Shown one piece after another: positions 25,316 through 33,524 of a stretch of DNA of 64,000 bases. The notes under the pieces are model-generated. The model made no database searches, was not told the origin of the DNA, and saw nothing but the letters and a program-made list of their open reading frames with translations. Source of the DNA: Lachnospiraceae bacterium (GTDB taxonomy: Bacteria; Bacillota; Clostridia; Lachnospirales; Lachnospiraceae); assembly GCA_017483735.1 (NCBI GenBank), contig JAFUVF010000047.1, positions 62,001 through 126,000 on the forward strand, read 5' to 3'. The translations under genes and the position numbers were made by a program. Position 1 is the first letter of the stretch. Every line of letters starts with the position of its first letter.

Positions 25316-26471
25316 ATGAAGAATAAGCACCTGACATTTAATGAACGGATATTTATTGAGGAATGCCTTGAAAAAGGATATAGCCTCAATAAGATCGCTG
25401 CGGAGCTGCATCGCCCATCTTCCACCGTTATGAGGGAAGTTAAGCGGAACCGTATAGATAGCCAAGGCTCCATATGTCTGCAACGGTTGTAAGATGATGA
25501 ACACATCCGCTTGTCATTCCGAGAAATTCCATTATTTTGCAAGAAAGGCACAGCTCGCCTACATTGAGACATTGAAAAGTTCCAGAGAGGGGATATCGCT
25601 GTCAAGTGATGAAATGCGAGAACTTGATATGCTCGTCTCTCCTCTTCTGCTCAAGGGACAGTCCATAGATGCGGTATTCACCGCTCATAAGGATGAGATA
25701 CCGTGCAGCAAGACAACTCTGTATAACTATGTTAATTCATGCTATCTGACTGCCAGAAATATTGATATGCCCCGTAAGGTGTGTTTCAAACCGAGATACA
25801 GTCACGGCTCCCGCCCGGAGAGCTTTCAGACATTCGTACAAGGGCGTACCTATAAGGACTATAGGCAGTATATGATTGATAATCCCGATGTCAATGCGTG
25901 GCAGATGGATACCGTTATGGGCGGCAATAATGGTCGGAAATGCCTTTTTACGTTGTTACATGAGACCTCCAACTTCATGCTAGCCTATCTGCTCGACAGG
26001 CACACGCAGGGGGATGTTGTCAACGCACTAAACAATCTGTGTGAAACTTTCGGGATAGATCGTTTTAAGCGCCTCTTTGATGTAATATTGACTGACAGAG
26101 GGGTAGAATTTGAAAACCCCTATGCGTTAGAATGTGACGGTAATGGTGAGATCAAGACCAAGGTGTTCTACTGTGATCCGTATTGCTCATGGCAGAAGGG
26201 CAAGATTGAGCGCAACCATGAGTTTATCAGAGAGATAATCCCTAAGGGAAAGGATTTCGACCGTTTTACGCAGGCGGACATACATCTCATGATGACGCAT
26301 ATCAATAATTATCCGCGGGCAAGTTTGAATAACAGCACTCCCTATGATCTGGCGAAACTGTTGCTGGGCACTGATTTCTTAAAAGCCTTACACTTCCATA
26401 AAATTCCGCAGGATCATGTGGTATTGAAGCCGAAACTTTTATGGGAGCCGGATGATATAGTAAACGATTAA
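25316..26471 (+). pseudogene. IS30-family transposase split by a one-base frameshift
   Basis: The first reading frame (25316-25492, 58 codons) encodes the IS30 N-terminal helix-turn-helix: LTFNERIFIEECLEKGYSL and then SSTVMREVKRNR. It runs into TAA at 25490. The second frame (open from about 25458, first ATG 25494) continues the protein with APYVCNGCKM and the rest. The DDE catalytic triad is intact: Asp in QMDTVMGG, Asp in LTDRGVEF, Glu in KIERNHEF. The two frames differ by one base around 25450-25468. Either the gene is inactivated by an indel or expression needs ribosomal frameshifting; most IS30 transposases use one frame, so inactivation is more likely. Confidence 0.85.
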
Positions 26472-26490
26472 CCTTTTTTATTTTCAAAAT

Positions 26491-26514
26491 GGCACGGATT
26501 TTAATATTTGCGGG
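26491..26514 (-). repeat. IS30 right terminal inverted repeat
   Basis: Reverse complement starts CCCGCAAATATT and ends CCGTGCC, pairing with the left end. It lies 20 nt after the transposase stop. Confidence 0.75.
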
Positions 26515-26753
26515 ACTAAATGCAAAAAAATGTGATTTGACAGGGTTTCTTGCATTAAGTCTTGGAACTGATATGTAGGAAGTTTATTAACCATACACTT
26601 TTCTTCTCAAATGTGCATATATATACATTTCCGTATTCAAAAAAAGCTATTGCGAATTTGCGTTTATTGTTGAATTATGTGGGATTATACAAAGTTTTGC
26701 GTTTAGTATTGGAAGTAACCCTACTCTTTAGATTCTCCTAATAATGACTGAAA
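26515..26753. other. Intergenic stretch with short repeated motifs
   Basis: TTTGCGTTTA occurs at 26657 and 26696 here and also at 23982 on the other side of the GNAT/IS30 block. CTACTCTTTAGAT at 26721-26733 also occurs at 23910-23922. No gene is supported, and no clear terminator for the leftward surface gene is visible. Confidence 0.5.
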
Positions 26754-26929
26754 TTATCTTACAGAGAAATACCCGGGAGATCCACTTGTCAAATTACCTT
26801 CACTATCATATACAGCGGTATCTATGCGGGCATAGGTGGCATCTGTAATATCTTGATTATTAAGATATGAGGTTCCGTTTTGACCGGACAATTTAGTACA
26901 ATTTTTAAACATATTGTCAGATACTGCAC

Positions 26930-27970
26930 TTGTATTACTCCAATCTGAATAGTCAGATATATATATTTTTTCAAGACTACTGCTTCCTGAAAACATTTCT
27001 TTTAAGTTAATTGCATTTGTCACAGAAAAATTATCTATATATAAGTTTTTTAATAAATAGCAATATTTAAACATATCTCCCATATTTATAACATTTTCAG
27101 TATTAAAATTACTTAAATCAAGTGCTTTAAACGTACAAAAATAAAACATACTACTCATATCCGTGACATTTGATGTATCAAAGCGGCTTAAATCTAGTGT
27201 TGTAAGGGAATCACATCCATTAAACATATTACACATATTTGTGACATTTGATGTGTTAAAGTTGCTTAAATCTAGTACTGTAAGGGATGAACACCCAAAA
27301 AACATATCACTCATATCAGTAACATTTGATGTATCAAAGTTGCTTAAATTTAGTGCGGTAAGGAATGTACAAAAAGAAAACATACTACTCATATCCGTGA
27401 CATTTGATGTATCAAAGCGGCTTAAATCTAGTGTTGTAAGGGATGAACATTCATAAAACATATAACCCATATCAGTAACATTTGATGTATCAAAGCTACT
27501 AAAATCTAGCGTTGTAAGGGATGAACATCCCGCAAACATATACATCATATCAGTAACATTTGATGTATCAAAGCAACTTAAATCTAGTGTTGTTATATTG
27601 AAACAACTACCAAACATATACATCATCTCAGTAACATTTAATGTATTAAAGCTGCTTAAATCTAGTGTTGTAAGGGATGAACATTCCACAAACATATTAC
27701 TCATATCTGTGACATTTGATGTATCAAATGTACTCAAATCCAATGTAGTAATTGCAGAACAATCATAAAACATATGAGACATATTTGTAACATTTGATGT
27801 ATCAAAGTTGTTTAAATCTAGTGTTGTAAGGGATGAACATCCATCAAACATATACATCATATTTGTAACATTTGATGTATTAAAGCTGCTTAAATCTAGT
27901 GCTGTAAGAGACGTACATCCATTAAACATATTACCCATATCTGTAACATTCGAAGTATTCAAATATGAAA
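26930..27970 (-). repeat. BspA/DUF285 leucine-rich repeat array
   Basis: About 13 copies of a 69-bp unit; core SNVTDMSSMF with a following Cys and LTTLDLSSF. The fourth and fifth copies vary (NTLNVTEMMYMF), and one late unit is two residues short. This array is the probable ligand-facing part of the surface protein. Confidence 0.88.
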
Positions 27971-29165
27971 TATTTTCAATTTCTTTTAATTTAAAGCATA
28001 CAGCGAACCATTCAGCCGTGGATTGTGGATATACAGGCTCCATAAATCTTACGGTCTCCACTTCTGTAAGCTGTCCAGCCCAGCTTGGTCTTCCACTCTC
28101 CGCTGCTTCGTATATGGTTCCTGAACCTGCTTCTGGTCTGTGATTGTATATTTCAAAGGTTTTTCCATCTTCGCTAAATACCCCGAATATTCCCGACTCG
28201 CTCTTTTCACTCAAAGACATTACAATATTTACATTATTTTCAGGCATTGTAAACTGATTGGAAATATCAGATAATGTCTCTACATTATCCGGCCATTCAT
28301 TGTCTAAATAAGTATACATATTAGACATATCCGTAGCATTTTCATTATATATTCTAAGTCTTGAAGGTTCAAAATAATAATTATCGTCAATATGTATATC
28401 AAGCGTAACTATGCTTCCGGCTTTTACGCTGACATTTGCGTTTCTAGCCCCATTTATCTCAATATAACTGTCTCCCGGAATATCCGTAGCATTGGCAACA
28501 TTATACATATTATCGCTTACAAATACCGCCCTCACAGTCACATTCTCCGCCGGCATTGTAAATGTTGCATTATTTATAACAGTAACCTCTTTACCGGATG
28601 CGGTAGTCACGCTCCATTCCGAAAGCTCATATCCCGATACGGCGGCTGCATTTAAAGTAACGATATCTCCATAGAATGCGCTGTTACTGTCCCCGGATGT
28701 CCTTACAGATATCTCTCCGTTCTCAGGCTGAATTACAGTTATCTCATAGGCATTCTTAACCGTTGCTGCAGAAATATTCACATTTCCTGCAGGCATAATA
28801 AAGCTTGCGTTTTCCGACGTAGAGTCAGCCACCTCTATTATATTTCCGTCAGCATCCGTCACTGTCCATTTCAAGAAGGAATATCCCGTTTCCAATTCCG
28901 CAAAAAGATGAACAGTATCTCCTTCCTCATAATCAGATATACTTCCAACCACTCCGGCATTTGTGAGTCCACTTACAGAGGCTGTGTTTACGGAAACCGA
29001 ATACGTTTTTGCAGGAGTTACCGCTGGGGTTTGGGTCGGAGTAGCTGTAGGCTCTGACGTGGGAGTTTCCATTGGAGTTCCGGTTGGAGAAGCTGTTGGT
29101 GCAGGTGTAATGGCAGGCTCGGCTGTATTGGTGCTGGCAGGTGTCTCGGTAGACGCAGGCGCAGG

Positions 29166-29525
29166 TGTAACGGAAGCAGTTTTTGTGGGTGCCGGAGTGT
29201 TTGTAGCCGAAACCGTTACTGTAGGTGTAGGCGTGTTTGTAGCCGAAACCTTTACTGTAGGTGCCGGAGTGTTTGTAGCCGAAACCGTTACTGTAGGCGT
29301 AGGCGTATTTGTAGCTGAAACCTTTACTGTAGGTGCCGGAGTGTTTGTAGCCGAAACCGTTACTGTAGGCGTAGGCGTATTTGTAGCTGAAACCTTTACT
29401 GTAGGTGCCGGAGTGTTTGTGGTCGAAACCTTTACTGTAGGTGTAGGCGTGTTTGTAGCTGAAACCGTCACTGTAGGCGTAGGCGTATTTGTAGCCGAAA
29501 CCTTTACTGTAGGTGCCGGAGTGTT
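29166..29525 (-). repeat. Ten 36-bp tandem repeats coding Pro/Thr-rich linker
   Basis: Units NTPAPTVKVSAT and NTPTPTVTVSAT alternate, so the higher-order unit is 72 bp and is nearly identical in neighbouring copies. The last unit is degenerate. It encodes a flexible, probably extended stalk between the FecR domain and the repeats, and is prone to length change. Confidence 0.85.
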
Positions 29526-30456
29526 TGTAGCTGAAACGACAGACGACGGTATCACTTCAGACTCAGACGGTAACGGAGTATCGTCCTCCTCATCTGCAAA
29601 GGCAAGCGAACTAAGTCCGTCCTCTGCCTCCTCTCCGGCAGAAAGAAATTCGATTCTGTCTACACTCTCCTCTCCCATTGCCTCAGCTATACGTTTTTTC
29701 AGTTTTTTATCCTTTGAAATTTTTTTGAGCACCTCAAAAGGAAGTTCATCCACAGTGAATTCTTCCGGCTCAAACATAACAGAATCAACAGCTCTGTCAT
29801 TATATAGATATACAGTTACTTTCGTTCCGGGGTCAACATCCGTTTCTTTTGTTTCGCCTGTGGTCGGATTCATTCCAAGAATATGCACGTGTCCGTCAGT
29901 GAGATAAATATCAGCTTTTCCATCAATATCTGTAGTCACATATCCCTAAGTTCCCCTTATTCCAACAACCATTGTTGCCGTTTTTATATCAAAGCTTTCA
30001 TCATCTGCCAGCTGTTTTTGCACATTAAAGAATAAGCTTCCATCAGAAAGCCTCATCTCAATATTTTTACCACTGGATAAAAATTCAGTACGGCTGTTTT
30101 CGAGAACTGTTACCAGCTTATTTTTATCAAGGCTTATGGATACATAGGAATCATCTTCCGTATTGAGAGCGTTACCGTCATGAAGTCTTATATTATTCTG
30201 TATAGAGGCAATATTTCCATTGTCCTCAAGATGGACAATACCGTAAAATTCAGCGATACGCATTATTCTGGCTGTAATTTTTCCGGCAAAAAAGGATACA
30301 ATAGCAATAATTGCAGATAAAATAATCGTCACAACTATTGCCGTAACAATTATTCTTGACTTTGTAGAATATTTACCCCTTGAATGCTTAGGCTCTTCAT
30401 TAGCTGCCTTAAGTTCTAATGTCAAATCCATCCTATAAAAACCCTCACAAGAAGAT

Positions 30457-30485
30457 ATTATAGCATAGTTAAAAATCACAGACAA
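30457..30485 (-). promoter_or_regulatory. Promoter of the FecR/BspA gene
   Basis: Minus-strand TATAAT (30462-30457), with TTGTCT (30485-30480) 17 bp upstream. The ATG at 30431 follows 26 nt later. Confidence 0.6.
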
Positions 30486-30502
30486 TATTTTGAAATTAAT
30501 TT

Positions 30503-30538
30503 CGTGCAAAAAAGCTGTCAATGACAGTAAATGGCACG
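30503..30538. promoter_or_regulatory. Nested palindrome upstream of the surface gene promoter
   Basis: Outer CGTGC/GCACG (30503-30507, 30534-30538) and inner CTGTCA/TGACAG (30515-30520, 30522-30527) share nearly one centre. It sits 17 bp upstream of the -35 and could be an operator. Confidence 0.4.
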
Positions 30539-30666
30539 CATTTTGGCGCATTTCCCGGCAAAACAAAATTTTTTATTTGTCTTAACAGCTTTTGATTGCA
30601 GGTGTTCTTTCAACTATGTGTGCAATTTTTACAAAACCACAAAATATAGTCTATGCCTAAATGAAC

Positions 30667-30722
30667 AACAGGAAGATTCATAAATGTATATGGTCTGCAA
30701 ACCATATACGAACCTTCCTGTT
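30667..30722. terminator. Long hairpin between surface gene and yneA-like gene
   Basis: Outer 9-bp stem AACAGGAAG/CTTCCTGTT and inner TATATGGT/ACCATATA stem with a small internal bulge and 6-nt loop. It lies downstream of the leftward LysM gene, where it could end transcription, but there is no T run on that strand. A structured RNA is also possible. The rest of the 430-bp gap (30432-30863) shows no gene. Confidence 0.45.
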
Positions 30723-30863
30723 ATCCGCCCACATATCTTCCGCTTAAGCCTGCCCGAAAAACAGCCCTGCGGAGAAAACTCTGCCGCTCATATCATATAA
30801 AATACAAGCATAACGAATTATAAGATAGTATCTATAAATATTCAAGCCATTCTGTCCATTGTT

Positions 30864-31259
30864 TTAATAAATAAACTCGCTTGAGTAGTAAGGTATGATA
30901 ATAATCTGTCCAGCCCTTATGTCTGTAGCGCTCTTTAAATTGTTTATGTTTATAACCTCATTGATGTAAGCCTTGTTATTCTTGTAATACTCGTTGGCAC
31001 CGTAGGTGTTTGCAAGCTCCCAGAGGGTATCCCCCTTGTCAAGCTTTATTGTCGTATAATACTTGTAATCTCCTTCTATATCCGCTCCATGTGCATTTGA
31101 GTGTATCACGCCCAGTGATACGGAAAGCATCATCATTAAGCACAGTCCAAGCATTATGCTGACAAACTTCCTTCTTGCCTCCCTCACTCTCTTCAAGCTT
31201 CTCTTATATATTCTGTATTGGCTGTCGTTCATTCTTGTAACCTTTGCGGTGCTGTACAT
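30864..31259 (-). CDS. yneA: YneA-like SOS cell-division inhibitor with LysM domain
   Basis: 131 residues from the ATG at 31259, chosen because GGAGG lies 9 nt upstream and longer frames run into the lexA leader repeats. A basic N-terminus (KRSLKRVREARRK) precedes a membrane helix at about 35-52, and a LysM domain at about 72-125 starts YYTTIKLDKGDTLWELA and ends AGQIIIIPY. In B. subtilis yneA is divergent from lexA, is repressed by LexA and delays division after DNA damage; the gene order, LysM domain and LexA boxes here match. The short C-terminal LysM should bind peptidoglycan outside the membrane. Confidence 0.82.
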   Translation of the reverse strand: MYSTAKVTRMNDSQYRIYKRSLKRVREARRKFVSIMLGLCLMMMLSVSLGVIHSNAHGADIEGDYKYYTTIKLDKGDTLWELANTYGANEYYKNNKAYINEVININNLKSATDIRAGQIIIIPYYSSEFIY

Positions 31260-31279
31260 ATTTTTTCCTCCGTGTATAT

Positions 31280-31293
31280 CGAAAATATGTTCC
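31280..31293. promoter_or_regulatory. LexA box 1 (imperfect)
   Basis: CGAAAATATGTTCC: matches the Gram-positive consensus CGAACATATGTTCG except at two positions. It lies 21 bp upstream of the yneA ATG. Confidence 0.6.
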
Positions 31294-31307
31294 TGAACAT
31301 CTGTTCT
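31294..31307. promoter_or_regulatory. LexA box 2
   Basis: TGAACATCTGTTCT has a perfect GAAC-N4-GTTC core and directly abuts box 1. It covers the yneA transcription start region. Confidence 0.75.
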
Positions 31308-31314
31308 GATTTGC

Positions 31315-31343
31315 ATTATATCGAACATATTTTCGTTTGTCAA
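31315..31343 (-). promoter_or_regulatory. Consensus promoter of the yneA-like gene
   Basis: On the minus strand TTGACA (31343-31338) and TATAAT (31320-31315) are both perfect with a 17-bp spacer. With LexA box 3 between them, repression should be tight. Confidence 0.9.
31322..31335. promoter_or_regulatory. LexA box 3 inside the yneA promoter spacer
   Basis: CGAACATATTTTCG has one mismatch to the consensus palindrome and fits entirely in the 17-bp spacer between the yneA -35 and -10. Confidence 0.8.
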
Positions 31344-31352
31344 CAAAAATTT

Positions 31353-31366
31353 CGAACAAATTTTCG
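31353..31366. promoter_or_regulatory. LexA box 4
   Basis: CGAACAAATTTTCG, two mismatches to the consensus, located just upstream of the lexA -35. A weaker half-match GGAATATATGTTTG (31366-31379) adjoins it and overlaps the lexA -35. Confidence 0.6.
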
Positions 31367-31376
31367 GAATATATGT

Positions 31377-31405
31377 TTGCTTTTTAAGCAGGCTTATGCT
31401 ACAAT
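31377..31405 (+). promoter_or_regulatory. lexA promoter
   Basis: TTGCTT (31377-31382), 17-bp spacer, TACAAT (31400-31405). Transcription should start near 31412, giving a leader of about 180 nt. The weak LexA half-site at 31366-31379 touches the -35, consistent with autoregulation. Confidence 0.7.
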
Positions 31406-31416
31406 GATAAACGAAA

Positions 31417-31590
31417 GCAATATAGGTTGTGATACATCTTGAGCGATATGTCCGCAATTTGCAAGAACAGCAAATTGTCACTACATTAAGGAGGCAACAT
31501 ATCGCAATATAGGTTGTGAAACATCTTGGGCGATATGTCTGCAATTTGCAAAGGCAGCAAATTGTCACTACATTAAGGAGGTAACATAGT
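31417..31590 (+). repeat. Two tandem 87-bp copies forming the lexA leader
   Basis: Copy 1 (31417-31503) and copy 2 (31504-31590) differ at about 9 positions. Each has a hairpin CAATTTGC/GCAAATTG (31455-31477 and 31542-31564), a 13-codon mini-ORF starting ATGTC (31448-31489 and 31535-31576), and AAGGAGG right at its stop. In copy 2 that site serves lexA; in copy 1 no start codon follows at usable distance. Confidence 0.85.
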
Positions 31591-31591
31591 T

Positions 31592-32212
31592 ATGGCAAAC
31601 GGAAAGATTTCCGCCAAGCAGAGTGAAATTTTGGAGTATATCAAGAGCGAGATTTTGAGCAAGGGCTATCCCCCTACTGTTCGCGAGATATGCGATACGG
31701 TGCATTTGAAATCCACCTCTTCCGTTCACTCACACCTTGAAACCTTAGAGAAGAACGGCTATATCAGAAGAGACCCTACCAAGCCCCGTGCTATCGAGAT
31801 TTGCGATGACAGCTTCCAAATGGTGCGCACAGAGATGGTAAGTCTCCCCGTTGTGGGCAGGGTTGCCGCAGGTCATCCCATTTTAGCCGAGGAAAATATC
31901 GAGGAATACTTTCCGGTTCCGGCTGATGTGGTACCGAAGGGAGAATCCTTTATATTGAATGTCAAGGGAGATTCCATGATAAATGCCGGCATATTTAACG
32001 GCGACAGAGTTTTTGTCAACTCCGGCAATACAGCAAAAAACGGTCAGATTGTTGTGGCTCTTATCGACGATTCCGCCACAGTAAAGACCTTCTATAAGGA
32101 AGCTGACCACATCCGCTTACAGCCCGAGAATGACACAATGGAGCCTATTATTGTAGATAACTGTCAGATTTTGGGTACAGTATTCGGCGTGTACAGATTT
32201 TGGAGAAATTAG
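31592..32212 (+). CDS. lexA: LexA repressor
   Basis: SOS repressor and self-cleaving protease, 206 residues. N-terminal winged helix ([14 protein letters not shown]; recognition region [16 protein letters not shown]), the Ala93-Gly94 cleavage site in VAAGHP, the catalytic Ser128 (GDSMINAGI) and Lys165 (ATVKTFY). AAGGAGG lies 10 nt before the ATG at 31592. It would repress itself and the divergent yneA-like gene through the boxes at 31280-31379, and be cleaved when RecA filaments form on damaged DNA. It ends about 50 bp from the convergent rsfS gene. Confidence 0.97.
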   Translation: MANGKISAKQSEILEYIKSEILSKGYPPTVREICDTVHLKSTSSVHSHLETLEKNGYIRRDPTKPRAIEICDDSFQMVRTEMVSLPVVGRVAAGHPILAEENIEEYFPVPADVVPKGESFILNVKGDSMINAGIFNGDRVFVNSGNTAKNGQIVVALIDDSATVKTFYKEADHIRLQPENDTMEPIIVDNCQILGTVFGVYRFWRN

Positions 32213-32261
32213 ATTATTTAACTTCTTTGCTTTTAAACGGGGATGTTCGTGGTATAAGACT

Positions 32262-32600
32262 CTATATCTCCACGGGCTTCCCGTCTCTCCACAATCTCTC
32301 TATATCATACAAAAGCCTGTTTTCCTTATCGAATATGTGAACTATTATGTCGCCGAAATCAATGAGTATCCAGTTGGCAGTGCTATACCCCTCTATCTGC
32401 TTTTCCGGAAAGCCTGCCTTTCCCAGCTTTTCACACACATTGTCTGAGAGCGTTTGTATCTGTGATTTGTTGCTTCCTCCCGCAATGACGAAATAATCCG
32501 CCAATACGCTGATTTCACTTATATCTATCAACTTTATGTCCTCAGCCTTTTTATCCTGAAGCGCATCGATTATAAGCTTTAATTTTTCCTTTATATCCAT
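32262..32600 (-). CDS. rsfS: Ribosome silencing factor RsfS
   Basis: 112 residues; binds L14 on the 50S subunit and blocks subunit joining in starvation. Family features: DIKLIDISEISVLADYFVIA at about 20-38, the signature GGSNKSQIQTLSDNV, then STANWILIDFGDIIVHIF. Standard length. It is the last gene of the ribosome-assembly string reading leftward and 16 nt downstream of yqeK. Confidence 0.95.
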   Translation of the reverse strand: MDIKEKLKLIIDALQDKKAEDIKLIDISEISVLADYFVIAGGSNKSQIQTLSDNVCEKLGKAGFPEKQIEGYSTANWILIDFGDIIVHIFDKENRLLYDIERLWRDGKPVEI

Positions 32601-32616
32601 CCTGTTCTCCTTTTCC

Positions 32617-33210
32617 CTATAAACTCTTTCCTACATAATATTCGTAGGTCTTAAGCGTCATATCGTCCATCTCGCCGCTTCCTTCCTTTAAGTGCTTTAT
32701 TGTATCCTCAAGCACTCTTATTACCGCCCGGTCGATATTCTCGAAGGAAAGTCTTCGTATCTCTTCAAGATTAGGCGCCTTATCCCTTGAAGGCTCTATA
32801 TAATCCGCAATGAAAACTATCTTTTCCAAAAGCCCCATACCCGGTCTTCCCGTGGTATGATAGGTTATGGCATTTAAGATATCTTCATCCTCTATGCCAT
32901 ATTTTTCCTTCGCCCACAATGCCCCAACCTTGCCGTGGAGAAGATACGGATTTCGCTTTTCCACATTGCTTACGGAGAGCTTATTCTTCTTGCATATGGA
33001 GAGCATTTTTTCATCCTCCACATATTTTGCCTGATCATGGAGCGCTCCTGCAAGCTGCGCCTTAAAGATATCCTCCCCATAGCGCATGGCAAGCGCTGCG
33101 GCGGTAAACTCTACGCCCAATGTATGTACATAGCGTTTTTTCTTAAGGTTTAGCTTAAGATCTTTATGTACTTCCTTTAAATCTATATCGTGATAATCTT
33201 TGTTCTTCAA
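32617..33210 (-). CDS. yqeK: YqeK-type HD-domain phosphohydrolase
   Basis: 197-residue HD-superfamily enzyme. The metal ligands are seen as His in RYVHTLGVEF, HD in GALHDQAKY, and His in the following HGKVGALWA and ITYHTTGRPGM blocks. YqeK proteins hydrolyse diadenosine tetraphosphate in Firmicutes. It overlaps yhbY by 4 nt; in many Firmicutes nadD sits at that junction, and it is missing here. Confidence 0.9.
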   Translation of the reverse strand: MKNKDYHDIDLKEVHKDLKLNLKKKRYVHTLGVEFTAAALAMRYGEDIFKAQLAGALHDQAKYVEDEKMLSICKKNKLSVSNVEKRNPYLLHGKVGALWAKEKYGIEDEDILNAITYHTTGRPGMGLLEKIVFIADYIEPSRDKAPNLEEIRRLSFENIDRAVIRVLEDTIKHLKEGSGEMDDMTLKTYEYYVGKSL

Positions 33211-33515
33211 GAAAAACTCCTCTTCGGAAGCTCAATTTTAGGCTTATCCTTGTCTGGCTTATACAGCACAATCTTTTTTCCTATAACCTGCACAAGAGTG
33301 GAATTTGTCCGCTCTGCAAGTGCTCCAGCAATGCTTACCGCATCCTCCTCGCAGTTTTTCAAGACCGCAAGCTTTATCAGCTCATTATTGTTAAAGCACT
33401 CTCCTACTGCATTCGTTACCTCCGGCGTAAGACCGCCCTTTCCTATCTGGAAAACCGGCTTAAGATTGCTGGCAAGGCTCTTTAAATATGCCCTCTGCTT
33501 ACTTGTAAGATTCAT
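33207..33515 (-). CDS. yhbY: YhbY-family RNA-binding protein (CRM domain)
   Basis: 102 residues with a single CRM domain: LTSKQRAYLKSLASNLKP at the start, QIGKGGLTPEV (GxxG loop), and LVQVIGKKIVLYK at the end. It binds pre-50S ribosomal particles. It lies 9 nt downstream of obgE and overlaps yqeK by 4 nt. Confidence 0.93.
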   Translation of the reverse strand: MNLTSKQRAYLKSLASNLKPVFQIGKGGLTPEVTNAVGECFNNNELIKLAVLKNCEEDAVSIAGALAERTNSTLVQVIGKKIVLYKPDKDKPKIELPKRSFS

Positions 33516-33524
33516 AAACGCTCC

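Larger units (their letters stand above)
25271..26514 (+). mobile_element. IS30-family insertion sequence
   Basis: About 1.24 kb. Imperfect terminal inverted repeats: left 25271-25293 begins CCCGCAAAT and ends CGTGCC; right 26491-26514 read inward begins CCCGCAAAT and ends CCGTGCC. A single transposase fills the interior. I see no matching target duplication beside the ends (left flank TTA, right flank ACT), so the insertion may be old or the flank has changed. Confidence 0.82.
26754..30431 (-). pseudogene. FecR-domain/BspA-type leucine-rich-repeat surface protein with an in-frame TAG
   Basis: A single frame of 1,225 sense-length codons from the ATG at 30431 is interrupted only by TAG at 29948-29946 (codon 162). 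Before it: a membrane helix at about 28-50 and a FecR-like domain running up to TATMVVGIRGT. After it the FecR fold continues without a gap (GYVTTDIDGKADIYLTDG), then 10 Pro/Thr-rich 12-residue repeats, bacterial surface (InlB B-like) repeats, and about 13 BspA/DUF285 repeats of 23 residues (pattern DTSNVTDMSxMFxxC). There is no sortase motif, so it would be a type II membrane protein with its C-terminus outside. FecR continuity on both sides indicates one ancestral gene. A GTG at 29939 could restart translation, but without the membrane anchor. ATG 30431 is preferred over upstream starts. Confidence 0.85.

Noticed and set aside
25231..25605. Minus-strand ORF across the IS30 left end
   Set aside because: Overlaps the transposase on the opposite strand, starts inside it, and shows no domain.
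26930..27970. CRISPR-like appearance of regular 69-bp repeats
   Set aside because: The repeats are in frame, imperfect and coding for BspA-type leucine-rich units; there are no unique spacers.
28963..29907. Long plus-strand ORF rich in Val and Gly
   Set aside because: Exact antisense of the Pro/Thr-rich repeats, produced by repeat codon bias. It has no ribosome site, and the sense frame has clear domains.
30864..31568. Longer version of the LysM gene starting in the lexA leader
   Set aside because: Its first 103 residues are antisense to the duplicated leader and operator region. The ATG at 31259 has a proper ribosome site and gives a normal YneA-like protein.
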